Shown here piece by piece: positions 1 through 6,870 of a stretch of 6,870 bases of DNA. The first letter of the stretch is position 1, and the number at the start of each line of letters is the position of its first letter. The DNA lies in assembly GCA_037132135.1 (NCBI GenBank), contig JBAXPR010000153.1:1-6870 (forward strand), written 5' to 3'. This DNA is from BOG-933 sp037132135. Its GTDB lineage: Bacteria > Pseudomonadota > Alphaproteobacteria > Azospirillales > Azospirillaceae. The notes under the pieces are model-generated. The model had not been told where the DNA came from. It saw nothing but the letters and a program-made list of their open reading frames with translations, and did not search any database. The position numbers were made by a program, and so were the translations under genes.

Positions 1-55
1 CAGCGCTCTGCGCCCGGGGACTTCGTTCCACTCGCGGCGTCGAGGAGGCTTATTT

Positions 56-84
56 TTGAGAGCATTTCGGAGAGACGTTAACAA
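56..84 (+). promoter_or_regulatory. Candidate sigma-70-type promoter for the deaminase gene
   Basis: A TTGAGA hexamer at 56-61 (five of six matches to TTGACA) is followed after exactly 17 bases by TAACAA at 79-84, a weaker -10 (three of six matches). Transcription would start near position 91, giving a leader of only about 11 bases that still contains the GGTGAG ribosome binding site. The -10 is poor, and a stronger promoter could lie left of the window, so this is a candidate only. Confidence 0.35.
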
Positions 85-89
85 GCGCC

Positions 90-95
90 GGTGAG
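90..95 (+). promoter_or_regulatory. Ribosome binding site of the deaminase gene
   Basis: GGTGAG lies six bases before the ATG at 102. This supports 102 as the start in preference to the out-of-frame ATG at 97, which is only one base from the motif. The TGA inside the motif also closes a reading frame that is open from position 2, so an upstream gene or leader peptide could end on this site. Confidence 0.55.
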
Positions 96-101
96 AATGG
101 T

Positions 102-1643
102 ATGGGGGCCCTATTTGATTTTATGGGTGGCGATCAGGATGAGGCGGACGGCATTGCAGCAGCCCTTTCAGATCGACTATCTCAAGAACTTGTTATCGCA
201 TTGGTTGGCCCTGTTGGGTCAGGTGTATCAACTGTTGGGAAATACATAAAAGAAAAGCTACAGCACGATTTTAGTTATTCTGTTGCGCCAATAATTAAGC
301 TCAGCGACCTTATCAAAGAGGATGCGTTTCATGTTGGGAAGGTGGCGCCAAGTTCTCAGCCTCTTGGAGCCTATATAAACGAAATGCAGGATATTGGAAA
401 TTCGTTGCGTGGAAAGTTTGGGCTAAATTACCTTTCAGCTCGTGCAATAGAAAATATAGTTAAGTATAGGTCCGAAAGTGGGGGCTATAAGAATGGAGTG
501 ATCGTGCCTGGTCGAAGGGCATATATAATTGATTCGATTAAGAACACGGATGAGCTTGCGTTGTTGCGCCATATGTATAGGGAGTCGTTCTGTTTGATCG
601 GTATTTTTGCCCCGGATGACATTAGAAAGCAAAGGCTCATTAGTAACGGCGTTGACGAGAGCGCCATCGGTAAAATACTAAGTAGGGATGAGAATGAAAT
701 TGAAACATTCGGCCAGAAGACGAGAAAGGTATTCATTGAGTCAGATTTGTTTATCAGGAATGATGAGTTAGAAGAGGTTAGTGAGTATAGAGTTAAGCGT
801 TACCTTGACTTGCTATTTGATACAGACATTCATACCCCAACCCAGGCAGAGTCTGCTATGTACAAAGCTTGTGCGGCAGCCTCAAACTCGGCCTGTATGT
901 CGCGGCAGGTTGGAGCTGCTATTGTAGATAGTCGTGGGGAGCTGATTTCAGTCGGTTGGAATGATGTTCCCAAAGCGGGTGGCGGGCTATATAACGAAGG
1001 CGATGGTCGGGTCGTCAAAGATGAAAAGCATGTTGATAAGGATAGGCGCTGTTTCAAGTGGAAGCGGTTTTGCCGGAACGAGATAAAAAGAGAGAGAATT
1101 GTTGATGGTATTGCGAGCAGGCTCTTGAGTTCGAATTTACTAAAAAGCAAGAAGGTGACGTCTAAGGATATTGTTGAGGCGATATCCGGATCTGAAATTG
1201 ACTCGTTAATTGAGTATTCCAGGTCGATCCACGCAGAAATGGAGGCTATCCTTTCTGTTGCAAGAAATGGCCGGCACTCTCTCGTTGGCGCGACATTGTA
1301 TACAACTGTTTATCCGTGCCATAACTGTGCTAGGCATATTGTTGCGGCTGGTATTGCAGATGTATTTTATATAGAGCCTTATAAAAAGAGTCTTGCCATT
1401 GATCTTCATGATGACTCGATTACAGAGAACCACGCGGATGAATCACGAGTGCGCTTTCGGCAATATGATGGGGTAGCCCCAAGGAACTTTCTGCGGCTAT
1501 TCCAGCCTGAGGCCGATAGAAAGCGGAAAGGGAATCTGTATAGGGAGCCTCGGGCATCAGCGCTTCCGGTTTTCCGAATACCTCTCGATGGGCTTGCGGA
1601 TTCAGAATCCAAGGTCATTGCAGATTTGGTCCAGCGGGGGTAA
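102..1643 (+). CDS. avcD: Anti-phage deoxycytidylate deaminase with N-terminal P-loop domain (AvcD-like)
   Basis: The 513-residue protein has two domains. Residues about 28-235 look like a P-loop nucleoside/nucleotide kinase fold with the motif GPVGSGVST at 36-44; valine 42 sits where Walker A normally has lysine. Residues about 250-470 are a zinc-dependent deoxycytidylate deaminase: MSRQVGAAIVD at 266-276, GWNDVP at 285-290, HAEME at 377-381 and PCHNC at 405-409. By family knowledge H377, C406 and C409 hold zinc and E379 is the proton shuttle. About 86 residues separate GWNDVP from HAE, longer than in ordinary dCMP deaminases, and include C317 and C324. This architecture matches AvcD and related anti-phage dCTP/dCMP deaminases, which remove dC nucleotides in infected cells. 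In the Vibrio cholerae system a small RNA, AvcI, holds the enzyme inactive; no AvcI-like RNA is recognisable in the 101 bases upstream. The coding DNA is AT-rich compared with the - strand operon (22 of 60 bases G/C at 421-480, against 40 of 60 at 2281-2340), which suggests transfer. The family call is strong; activity, substrate (dCTP or dCMP) and defence role are inferred. Confidence 0.88.
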   Translation: MGALFDFMGGDQDEADGIAAALSDRLSQELVIALVGPVGSGVSTVGKYIKEKLQHDFSYSVAPIIKLSDLIKEDAFHVGKVAPSSQPLGAYINEMQDIGNSLRGKFGLNYLSARAIENIVKYRSESGGYKNGVIVPGRRAYIIDSIKNTDELALLRHMYRESFCLIGIFAPDDIRKQRLISNGVDESAIGKILSRDENEIETFGQKTRKVFIESDLFIRNDELEEVSEYRVKRYLDLLFDTDIHTPTQAESAMYKACAAASNSACMSRQVGAAIVDSRGELISVGWNDVPKAGGGLYNEGDGRVVKDEKHVDKDRRCFKWKRFCRNEIKRERIVDGIASRLLSSNLLKSKKVTSKDIVEAISGSEIDSLIEYSRSIHAEMEAILSVARNGRHSLVGATLYTTVYPCHNCARHIVAAGIADVFYIEPYKKSLAIDLHDDSITENHADESRVRFRQYDGVAPRNFLRLFQPEADRKRKGNLYREPRASALPVFRIPLDGLADSESKVIADLVQRG

Positions 1644-1677
1644 AATACGACCCATAATTTTTTGGATCAGCGGCACT

Positions 1678-1684
1678 GGGGGAG
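1678..1684 (+). promoter_or_regulatory. Ribosome binding site of the small ORF, decides its start
   Basis: GGGGGAG lies five bases before ATG at 1690. The frame stays open further left into the deaminase gene, but that part only shadows the deaminase coding sequence. The motif therefore fixes the start at 1690. Confidence 0.6.
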
Positions 1685-1689
1685 CGACG

Positions 1690-1905
1690 ATGAGCGAATA
1701 TCGCCCGCGTAAGCCAGAGCAACTCTCGTTTGAATTTGAGGCGATGTCGAGCCGGGATAAGGTTGTAGCCTGCGCGGTCGATTCATGCGTCAATAATGTG
1801 GTTGTGTTTTTAGACTCCAGGACCAGGGATATTCGACGTCAGGCTCTTGAGAGAGTTCGCTCGGCAGGGATTTTCACGTTGCCGCCGTATTCGAAAAAAC
1901 TATAG
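1690..1905 (+). CDS. Small hypothetical protein downstream of the deaminase
   Basis: This encodes 71 residues and I do not recognise a family. Visible features are a charged N-terminus (MSEYRPRKPE), then QLSFEFEAM at 11-19, a hydrophobic beta-like stretch VVVFLD at 37-42, a basic amphipathic helix-like region around 43-59 (DSRTRDIRRQALERVRSAG) and a tail FTLPPYSKKL. There are two cysteines, at 28 and 33. There is no signal peptide or membrane segment, so it should be cytosolic. It lies 46 bases after the deaminase stop on the same strand with no obvious terminator between, so co-transcription is likely. QLSFEF resembles the hexapeptide form of sliding-clamp-binding motifs (compare QLSLPL in Hda), but such short matches occur by chance. 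Sampled base composition (33 of 60 G/C at 1741-1800) is intermediate between the deaminase and the housekeeping genes. It could be a regulator or partner of the deaminase, or an unrelated passenger. Existence of the gene is likely; function is unknown. Confidence 0.65.
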   Translation: MSEYRPRKPEQLSFEFEAMSSRDKVVACAVDSCVNNVVVFLDSRTRDIRRQALERVRSAGIFTLPPYSKKL

Positions 1906-1933
1906 GTGAGCCGCACAACCTACTGGCTCCTAT
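1894..1933 (-). terminator. Candidate bulged intrinsic terminator for the dnaB-alr-mlaEF operon
   Basis: Read on the - strand, ATAGGAGCC (1933-1925) pairs with GGCT plus CCTAT (1912-1909 and 1906-1902). A two-base bulge lies at 1908-1907 and the loop has 12 bases. Two bases later comes a run of six T (1899-1894). The hairpin begins about 30 bases past the mlaF stop. Its T-run is the complement of the lysine codons that end the small + strand ORF, so the element overlaps that gene's stop. The bulge and long loop make it weak. Confidence 0.35.
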
Positions 1934-1963
1934 GCTGCCGCCGCGACAGGAAAATGCCTCCCC

Positions 1964-2743
1964 TCAGAGCGCCCGCACCTGCATCTGGATCGGCCCTTCC
2001 GCCCGGCCGTTGATGAACTGATCCACATACGGGTTGCCCGAGTGGTCGATGTCGTCGCGGGAGCCGCACCAGATGATGCGCCCCTTGTAGATCATGGCGA
2101 TGCGGTCGGCGATCTTGCGGGCCGAGGCCATGTCGTGGGTGATGGAGAGGGCGGTGGCGCCCAGATCCTTCACGCATTTCACGATCAGCTCGTTGATGAC
2201 GTCGGCCATGATCGGGTCGAGGCCGGTGGTGGGCTCGTCGAAGAAGATGATCTCGGGCTCGGTGGCGATGGCGCGGGCCAGGGCCACGCGCTTTTGCATG
2301 CCGCCGGAAAGCTCGGAAGGCGCCAACTCGCCCACTTTCGGGCCGAGACCGACGGCGGCGAGCTTGGCGAGAGCGATCTCCTTGGCCTCCAGGCGCGGCA
2401 TGCGGCGGCCCTGGACGAGGCCGAAGGCGACGTTCTCCCACACCTTCAGGCTGTCGAAGAGGGCTGAGCCCTGGAACAGCATGCCGAACTTGCGCAGCAG
2501 TTTTTCCCGCTCGCCGCGGGTCTTGCTCACGGTCTCCTCGCCATCGACCAGGATCGAGCCCTCCTCGGGCCGCAGCAGGCCGAGGATGCATTTCAGCATC
2601 ACCGACTTGCCGGTGCCGGAGCCGCCGATCACCACCAGGGATTCCGAGCGGCCGACGGTGAGATCGAGCCCGTCGAGCACCACCTTTTCGCCGAAGCGCT
2701 TCTTGACGCCGCTGAGGGCGATCTTGGGGGGGAGGTCGGTCAT
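1964..2743 (-). CDS. mlaF: ABC transporter ATPase, MlaF-type (phospholipid/retrograde lipid transport)
   Basis: This 259-residue ATPase has a complete nucleotide-binding domain: Walker A GGSGTGKS at 40-47, Q-loop glutamine 91 (LFQGSALFDSL), signature LSGGMQ at 145-150, Walker B IIFFDEPTTGLDP from 165 with E170 as the likely catalytic base, and switch histidine H203 (SITHD). The LFQ-GSALFDSL-VWENVAF pattern and the tail NPYVDQFINGRAEGP are typical of MlaF/Ttg2A proteins, which power lipid movement between inner and outer membrane through the MlaE permease. The start is ATG at 2743-2741. It shares ATGA with the permease stop, so the two are probably translationally coupled in a fixed ratio. It is the last gene of the - strand operon. 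No MCE-domain (MlaD) gene follows; the next DNA is the oppositely oriented deaminase patch. The substrate is inferred from family, and other Ttg2-type lipid or sterol importers are possible. Confidence 0.93.
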   Translation of the reverse strand: MTDLPPKIALSGVKKRFGEKVVLDGLDLTVGRSESLVVIGGSGTGKSVMLKCILGLLRPEEGSILVDGEETVSKTRGEREKLLRKFGMLFQGSALFDSLKVWENVAFGLVQGRRMPRLEAKEIALAKLAAVGLGPKVGELAPSELSGGMQKRVALARAIATEPEIIFFDEPTTGLDPIMADVINELIVKCVKDLGATALSITHDMASARKIADRIAMIYKGRIIWCGSRDDIDHSGNPYVDQFINGRAEGPIQMQVRAL

Positions 2744-3513
2744 TTCGAGAAGAACATCCCCGTGATCAGGTAGTTGGAGACCAGGATCAGGATCGAGGCC
2801 GAGACCACCGCGTTGGTGGTGGCGTTGCCCACGCCCTCGGCGCCGCCCTTGGAGTGATAGCCGTGGTAGCAGCCCATCAGCGCCACGAAGAAGCCAAAGA
2901 CGCTCGCCTTGACCAGACCCGACACCACGTCCATCAACTGGAGGTATTCCCAGGTCTTGGAAAGATAGTTGGCGGGGTTGAAATTCAGCTTGTAAACCGC
3001 GACCAGAAAGCCGCCAAAGACGCCGATGATGTCGGCGACCACCACCAGCAGCGGTAGCATGCACAGGCCGGCAACCAGCCGCGGCGCCACCAGATATTTC
3101 ATCGGGTTGGTCGCGAGGGTGGTCAGGGCGTCGATCTGCTCGGTCACCCGCATAGTGCCGATCTCGGCCGCCATGGCGGCGCCGATCCGCCCCGCCACCA
3201 TCAGCCCGGCCAGCACCGGCCCAAGCTCGCGGGTGATCGAGAGCACGACCACGGTCGCCACCGCGCCCTCGGCCTGAAAGCGGGCAAAGCCGGTGTAGCT
3301 CTGCAGCGCCAGCACCATGCCGGTGAAGAGCGCGGTCAGCCCGACCACCGGCAGCGAGTAATAGCCGATGTCGATCATCTGGCGGCCGACCAGCGCGAAA
3401 TAGATCGGCGGCCGGAAACAATGGGAGACCGCCCGCGACGTGAACAGGGCCAGCCGTCCGGTCGCCTCGAGGAAGATGAAGAAGGCGCGACCGATTGCCG
3501 CTAGGAATTCCAT
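2740..3513 (-). CDS. mlaE: MlaE-type ABC transporter permease
   Basis: This 257-residue inner-membrane protein is close to the usual length for the MlaE/Ttg2B family. An N-terminal amphipathic/interfacial segment (1-40) precedes hydrophobic segments near 52-70, 85-120, 140-175, 198-215 and 235-254. The family hallmark ITRELGPVLAGLMVAGRIG spans 93-111, followed by AAEIGTMRVTEQIDAL (115-130) and the NP-YLVAPRLVA region (136-148). MlaE forms a homodimer in the inner membrane that couples to MlaF below and to a hexameric MlaD ring on the periplasmic side. The ATG at 3513 lies 13 bases inside the end of alr, and a GGGGGA-type ribosome binding site sits a few bases upstream within the alr coding sequence. 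Its stop overlaps the mlaF start as ATGA. Expression is therefore tied to alr and mlaF. Confidence 0.93.
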   Translation of the reverse strand: MEFLAAIGRAFFIFLEATGRLALFTSRAVSHCFRPPIYFALVGRQMIDIGYYSLPVVGLTALFTGMVLALQSYTGFARFQAEGAVATVVVLSITRELGPVLAGLMVAGRIGAAMAAEIGTMRVTEQIDALTTLATNPMKYLVAPRLVAGLCMLPLLVVVADIIGVFGGFLVAVYKLNFNPANYLSKTWEYLQLMDVVSGLVKASVFGFFVALMGCYHGYHSKGGAEGVGNATTNAVVSASILILVSNYLITGMFFSK

Positions 3514-4631
3514 TGGTCCCCCTTGGCGGACGACAGCCAGACCCGGTGGCAGCGGCGGGACAGGCCGGTGAGAACGTCGTAGCCGATGGTGCCGGCCTCG
3601 GCCGCCACCTGATCGACGGTATGATGCGGTCCGATCAGTTCGGCCCAGTCGCCGGGCCTGACCAGGGCTTCGGGCAGGTCGGTGACATCGACGGTGATCA
3701 GGTCCATCGAGATGCGTCCCACCACCGGCGCCGGCCGTCCGCCGAAGTAGACCCGCCCCCGGTTGCCCAGAGAGCGCAGCCAGCCATCGGCATATCCCGC
3801 CGCGATGGTGGCGACCCGCCCCCGCCGCACCACATCGTGGCCGGCACCGTAGCCAACGGTCATGCCGGTGTCAACCGGCCGTACCTGGAGAACCCGGGCG
3901 GCGAACTGGATCACCGGCTGCTGGGGGTTGTCGGTCTCGGGGGTGGGATTGATGCCGTAGAGCGCGGCGCCCGGCCGCACGAGGTCGAGATGGAAGGCCC
4001 GGCCCCGGCAGAGGCCCGAGGAATTCGCCAAGCTGCGCCGGGCCTTGGGCAGGCGGGCGAGATGCTGGTGAAAGCGGCCGAGCTGCGCCGATGAGGCGGG
4101 ATGAAAGCGCTGGTCGGCGCAGGCGAGGTGACTCATCCAGCCCAACACCCGGATGCCGTCGAGCCGCTCCGGTTCGGCGGCCAGGGTAACGGCTTCGCCG
4201 GCGCAGAGGCCGAGCCGGTTCATGCCGGTATCGAGGTGGATCCAGGCCGGTTGGGCCTCGCCGGTCTGGCGGGCGTAGTCCTGCCAGCGGGCGATATCGC
4301 CAAGGCTGTTGAGCACCGGCACGATGGCGAGACCGGCGTGGTCGGCCTCGGCGCCGGGCAGCAGGCCCGACAGGGCGATGATGGTGGCGCCGGGCAGCAG
4401 CGGCCGCAGCGCCGCCCCCTCGTCCAGCAGGGCGACGAAGAAGGTCGAGCAGCCGGCGGCGGCCAGCGCCGGCGCCACCCTGGCCGCGCCGAGGCCATAG
4501 GCGTCGGCCTTGACCACCGCCGCACACTCTGCGCGGTCGAGCCGGCTCCCGAGGGCACGCCAATTCGCCACCACCGCCCCAAGACTGACGGTCAGTACGG
4601 CGGCGGCGGCGGGCGGGGCGGGAAGCGGCAC
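3501..4631 (-). CDS. alr: Alanine racemase, PLP-dependent, GTG start
   Basis: Alr interconverts L- and D-alanine in the cytosol, supplying D-alanine for peptidoglycan. The 376-residue protein has family length. It shows the PLP-lysine motif AVVKADAYGLGA (K41), IHLDTGMNRLG (132-141), SHLACAD (167-173), LANSSG (201-206), VRPGAALYG (218-226), the catalytic tyrosine in AAGYADGWLR (Y280) and VGRISMD (304-310). The start is GTG at 4631-4629. The frame is open upstream, but the extra residues are low-complexity antisense-like sequence inside dnaB, and no other start codon fits between the dnaB stop and the conserved domain. Seven bases separate it from the dnaB stop, and no clear Shine-Dalgarno is visible, so translation probably relies on ribosomes ending dnaB. 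The first dozen residues are Ala/Pro-rich, from a run of GCC/CCC codons. Confidence in function is high, in the exact start moderate. Confidence 0.93.
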   Translation of the reverse strand: MPLPAPPAAAAVLTVSLGAVVANWRALGSRLDRAECAAVVKADAYGLGAARVAPALAAAGCSTFFVALLDEGAALRPLLPGATIIALSGLLPGAEADHAGLAIVPVLNSLGDIARWQDYARQTGEAQPAWIHLDTGMNRLGLCAGEAVTLAAEPERLDGIRVLGWMSHLACADQRFHPASSAQLGRFHQHLARLPKARRSLANSSGLCRGRAFHLDLVRPGAALYGINPTPETDNPQQPVIQFAARVLQVRPVDTGMTVGYGAGHDVVRRGRVATIAAGYADGWLRSLGNRGRVYFGGRPAPVVGRISMDLITVDVTDLPEALVRPGDWAELIGPHHTVDQVAAEAGTIGYDVLTGLSRRCHRVWLSSAKGDQWNS

Positions 4632-4638
4632 GGGCGGG

Positions 4639-6132
<1,494 letters not shown>

Positions 6133-6138
6133 GACGCC

Positions 6139-6147
6139 ATGATATCA
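6139..6147 (-). promoter_or_regulatory. Candidate extended -10 promoter of dnaB
   Basis: On the - strand TGATATCAT fits the extended -10 pattern TGnTATAAT with one mismatch. It ends six bases before the dnaB ATG, and no convincing -35 lies upstream in very GC-rich sequence. If used, transcription would begin at or next to the ATG and give a leaderless mRNA, in line with the missing Shine-Dalgarno. A promoter must lie between the terminator at about 6203 and the gene, unless there is read-through. Confidence 0.35.
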
Positions 6148-6202
6148 GCCGCGGCGCGCCTGCCGCCATGGCTTCCCGCCGTCCCGCCGATGCGACTCGA
6201 AA

Positions 6203-6235
6203 AAAAACACCGGCCCCCGAAGGGCCGGTGTTTTT
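6203..6235. terminator. Strong bidirectional intrinsic terminator
   Basis: CACCGGCCC (6208-6216) pairs perfectly with GGGCCGGTG (6222-6230) around a five-base loop, CCGAA. Five A:T pairs extend the stem (6203-6207 with 6231-6235). A run of eight A (6200-6207) becomes a T8 tract on the - strand, and T5 follows on the + strand. It starts about 30 bases past the stop of the small membrane-protein gene, whose transcript it should end, insulating dnaB from that gene. Confidence 0.9.
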
Positions 6236-6265
6236 GACTGCGGACCGGAGTCCGGAGCGTTGGGC

Positions 6266-6691
6266 TCAGCGCGAGAGGTGGCTGGCCAGCCAGCCGCCGA
6301 CGAGGCCGCCCGCACCGAGAACGCCAGCATAGATCATGTCCTTGCGGGCAGCCATGTCGCGGGCTTCGGTGGCGGCGGTTATCTGCTCGCCCAGCACCGC
6401 CCCGGCGGCGCGGGCCTCGGCGACCGCAGGCGAGATCGGGGCGCGCACCAGGGCCGCAGCCGGAAGGGCCGGACGGAGGCCGACGCTGCGTAGCAGCGGA
6501 TAGGTCAGGGCGCCGCCGGTCAGAAGATCGGCGACCACCACGCCGCCGAGGATGCCGGCGGTGAGGGCGACGGTCCTACCGATACCGCCCGTGTCGGATT
6601 CCGCGGCGGTCGCGACCGCAGGCTGGCTCTGGGCGAACGCGGTAAGGGGCAGCATCAGGGCGACCACGAGGGCGACCAGAGATTTCCACAT
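6266..6691 (-). CDS. Small exported Gly/Ala-rich membrane protein, unknown function
   Basis: This encodes 141 residues. The N-terminus MWKSLVALVVALMLPLTAFAQ is a clear Sec signal peptide with probable cleavage after AFA (residue 20). The mature part has a glycine-rich hydrophobic stretch at about 40-62 (GILGGVVVADLLTGGAL), an alanine-rich segment with charged residues at 75-115, and a second hydrophobic stretch at 119-138 (MIYAGVLGAGGLVGGWLASHL) ending with SR. I recognise no family. It may be a periplasmic or inner-membrane protein with two GxxxG-type helices. ATG at 6691 is chosen over an in-frame ATG at 6775 because the signal peptide begins there and GAAGGAG-like sequence (AAGGAG) lies eight bases upstream; the longer version would bury the signal sequence behind 28 Arg/Pro-rich residues. 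It is transcribed alone, between its candidate promoter and the terminator at 6203-6235. Confidence 0.8.
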   Translation of the reverse strand: MWKSLVALVVALMLPLTAFAQSQPAVATAAESDTGGIGRTVALTAGILGGVVVADLLTGGALTYPLLRSVGLRPALPAAALVRAPISPAVAEARAAGAVLGEQITAATEARDMAARKDMIYAGVLGAGGLVGGWLASHLSR

Positions 6692-6699
6692 CAGAGAAG

Positions 6700-6705
6700 C
6701 TCCTT
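6700..6705 (-). promoter_or_regulatory. Ribosome binding site deciding the start of the small membrane-protein gene
   Basis: On the - strand AAGGAG lies eight bases before the ATG at 6691-6689. It is the best Shine-Dalgarno in the window and supports the shorter start with the signal peptide at the N-terminus. Confidence 0.7.
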
Positions 6706-6781
6706 CACGATTCTGGCGGGCTAGGCGGGGCCGCTCGGGCCGGACCGGATCGGCCGGGAAGCATGACCCGACCACGCGGTA

Positions 6782-6810
6782 AACCTAGCCGAGCACTCAA
6801 CAAGACGCAA
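6782..6810 (-). promoter_or_regulatory. Candidate promoter of the small membrane-protein gene
   Basis: On the - strand TTGCGT (6810-6805) is followed after 17 bases by TAGGTT (6787-6782). Both hexamers match the consensus only partly (three of six each), but the spacing is ideal. Transcription would start near 6775 and give a leader of about 85 bases. Nothing else is recognisable between 6692 and the right edge. Confidence 0.4.
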
Positions 6811-6870
6811 GCCGTTGCAGCAGTTCTCAGTATGAGCCGGACCAGCCGTGTTGGGATCGGGGGGATGAAA

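Noticed and set aside
1..50. A tRNA or structural RNA end at the left edge (small hairpin around a TTCG loop at 18-29)
   Set aside because: The stem has only three good pairs and no tRNA T-arm or CCA context was found.
97..101. ATG at 97 as the deaminase start
   Set aside because: It is in a different frame and only one base from the ribosome binding site.
90..1912. GGTGAG near both ends of the AT-rich patch (90-95 and 1905-1910) as a possible target-site duplication
   Set aside because: Only six bases match, flanking bases differ, and the first copy works as a ribosome binding site. Chance is the simpler explanation.
1964..3421. An apparent 485-residue protein joining permease-region sequence to the ATPase
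   Set aside because: The first 226 or so residues are an out-of-frame reading of mlaE, rich in Arg/Gly/Asp. The conserved ATPase begins at the ATG at 2743, so this is not a fusion.
6692..6775. A longer start for the small membrane protein
   Set aside because: It would put 28 Arg/Pro-rich residues before a clear signal peptide, whereas the ATG at 6691 has a strong ribosome binding site.
6853..6870. ATGAAA after a G-run at the right edge as a divergent gene start
   Set aside because: Only two codons are visible and the G-run touches the ATG with no spacing, so there is too little to call a gene.

Overview
The window looks like chromosomal DNA of a GC-rich alphaproteobacterium, plausibly a Rhodospirillales-type organism. 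This is inferred from the GC-rich core genes, the DnaB and MlaE/MlaF sequence style and the dnaB-alr-mlaE-mlaF gene order; the sequence does not fix the species. It falls into two parts of different character.

Positions 1 to about 1905 (+ strand) are an AT-richer patch. It carries a 513-residue protein with an N-terminal P-loop domain and a C-terminal deoxycytidylate deaminase domain. This is the architecture of the anti-phage dCTP/dCMP deaminases (AvcD type), which deplete the dC nucleotide pool during phage infection. A 71-codon ORF of unknown function follows 46 bases later with a strong ribosome binding site. Together they look like an acquired defence module placed next to housekeeping genes.

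Positions 1964 to 6132 (- strand) hold a tightly packed housekeeping operon, read right to left: dnaB (replicative helicase), alr (alanine racemase, GTG start 7 bases after dnaB), an MlaE-type permease (start overlaps the end of alr by 13 bases) and an MlaF-type ATPase (ATGA overlap with the permease). The last two form the inner-membrane core of a phospholipid/retrograde lipid transporter. No MlaD, MlaC or MlaB partner is present in the window. The operon converges on the defence patch, and a bulged hairpin with a T-run between the two may terminate it.

Positions 6208 to 6235 form a strong bidirectional intrinsic terminator separating dnaB from an upstream - strand gene (6266-6691). That gene encodes a small exported, glycine/alanine-rich membrane protein of unknown function, with its own candidate promoter near 6782-6810. 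No RNA genes, CRISPR arrays, insertion sequences or phage integrase were recognised.

The most interesting part is the deaminase locus: its P-loop lacks the usual lysine, it has an unusually long cysteine-containing insertion in the deaminase domain, and it is paired with an unrecognised small protein carrying a possible sliding-clamp-binding peptide.
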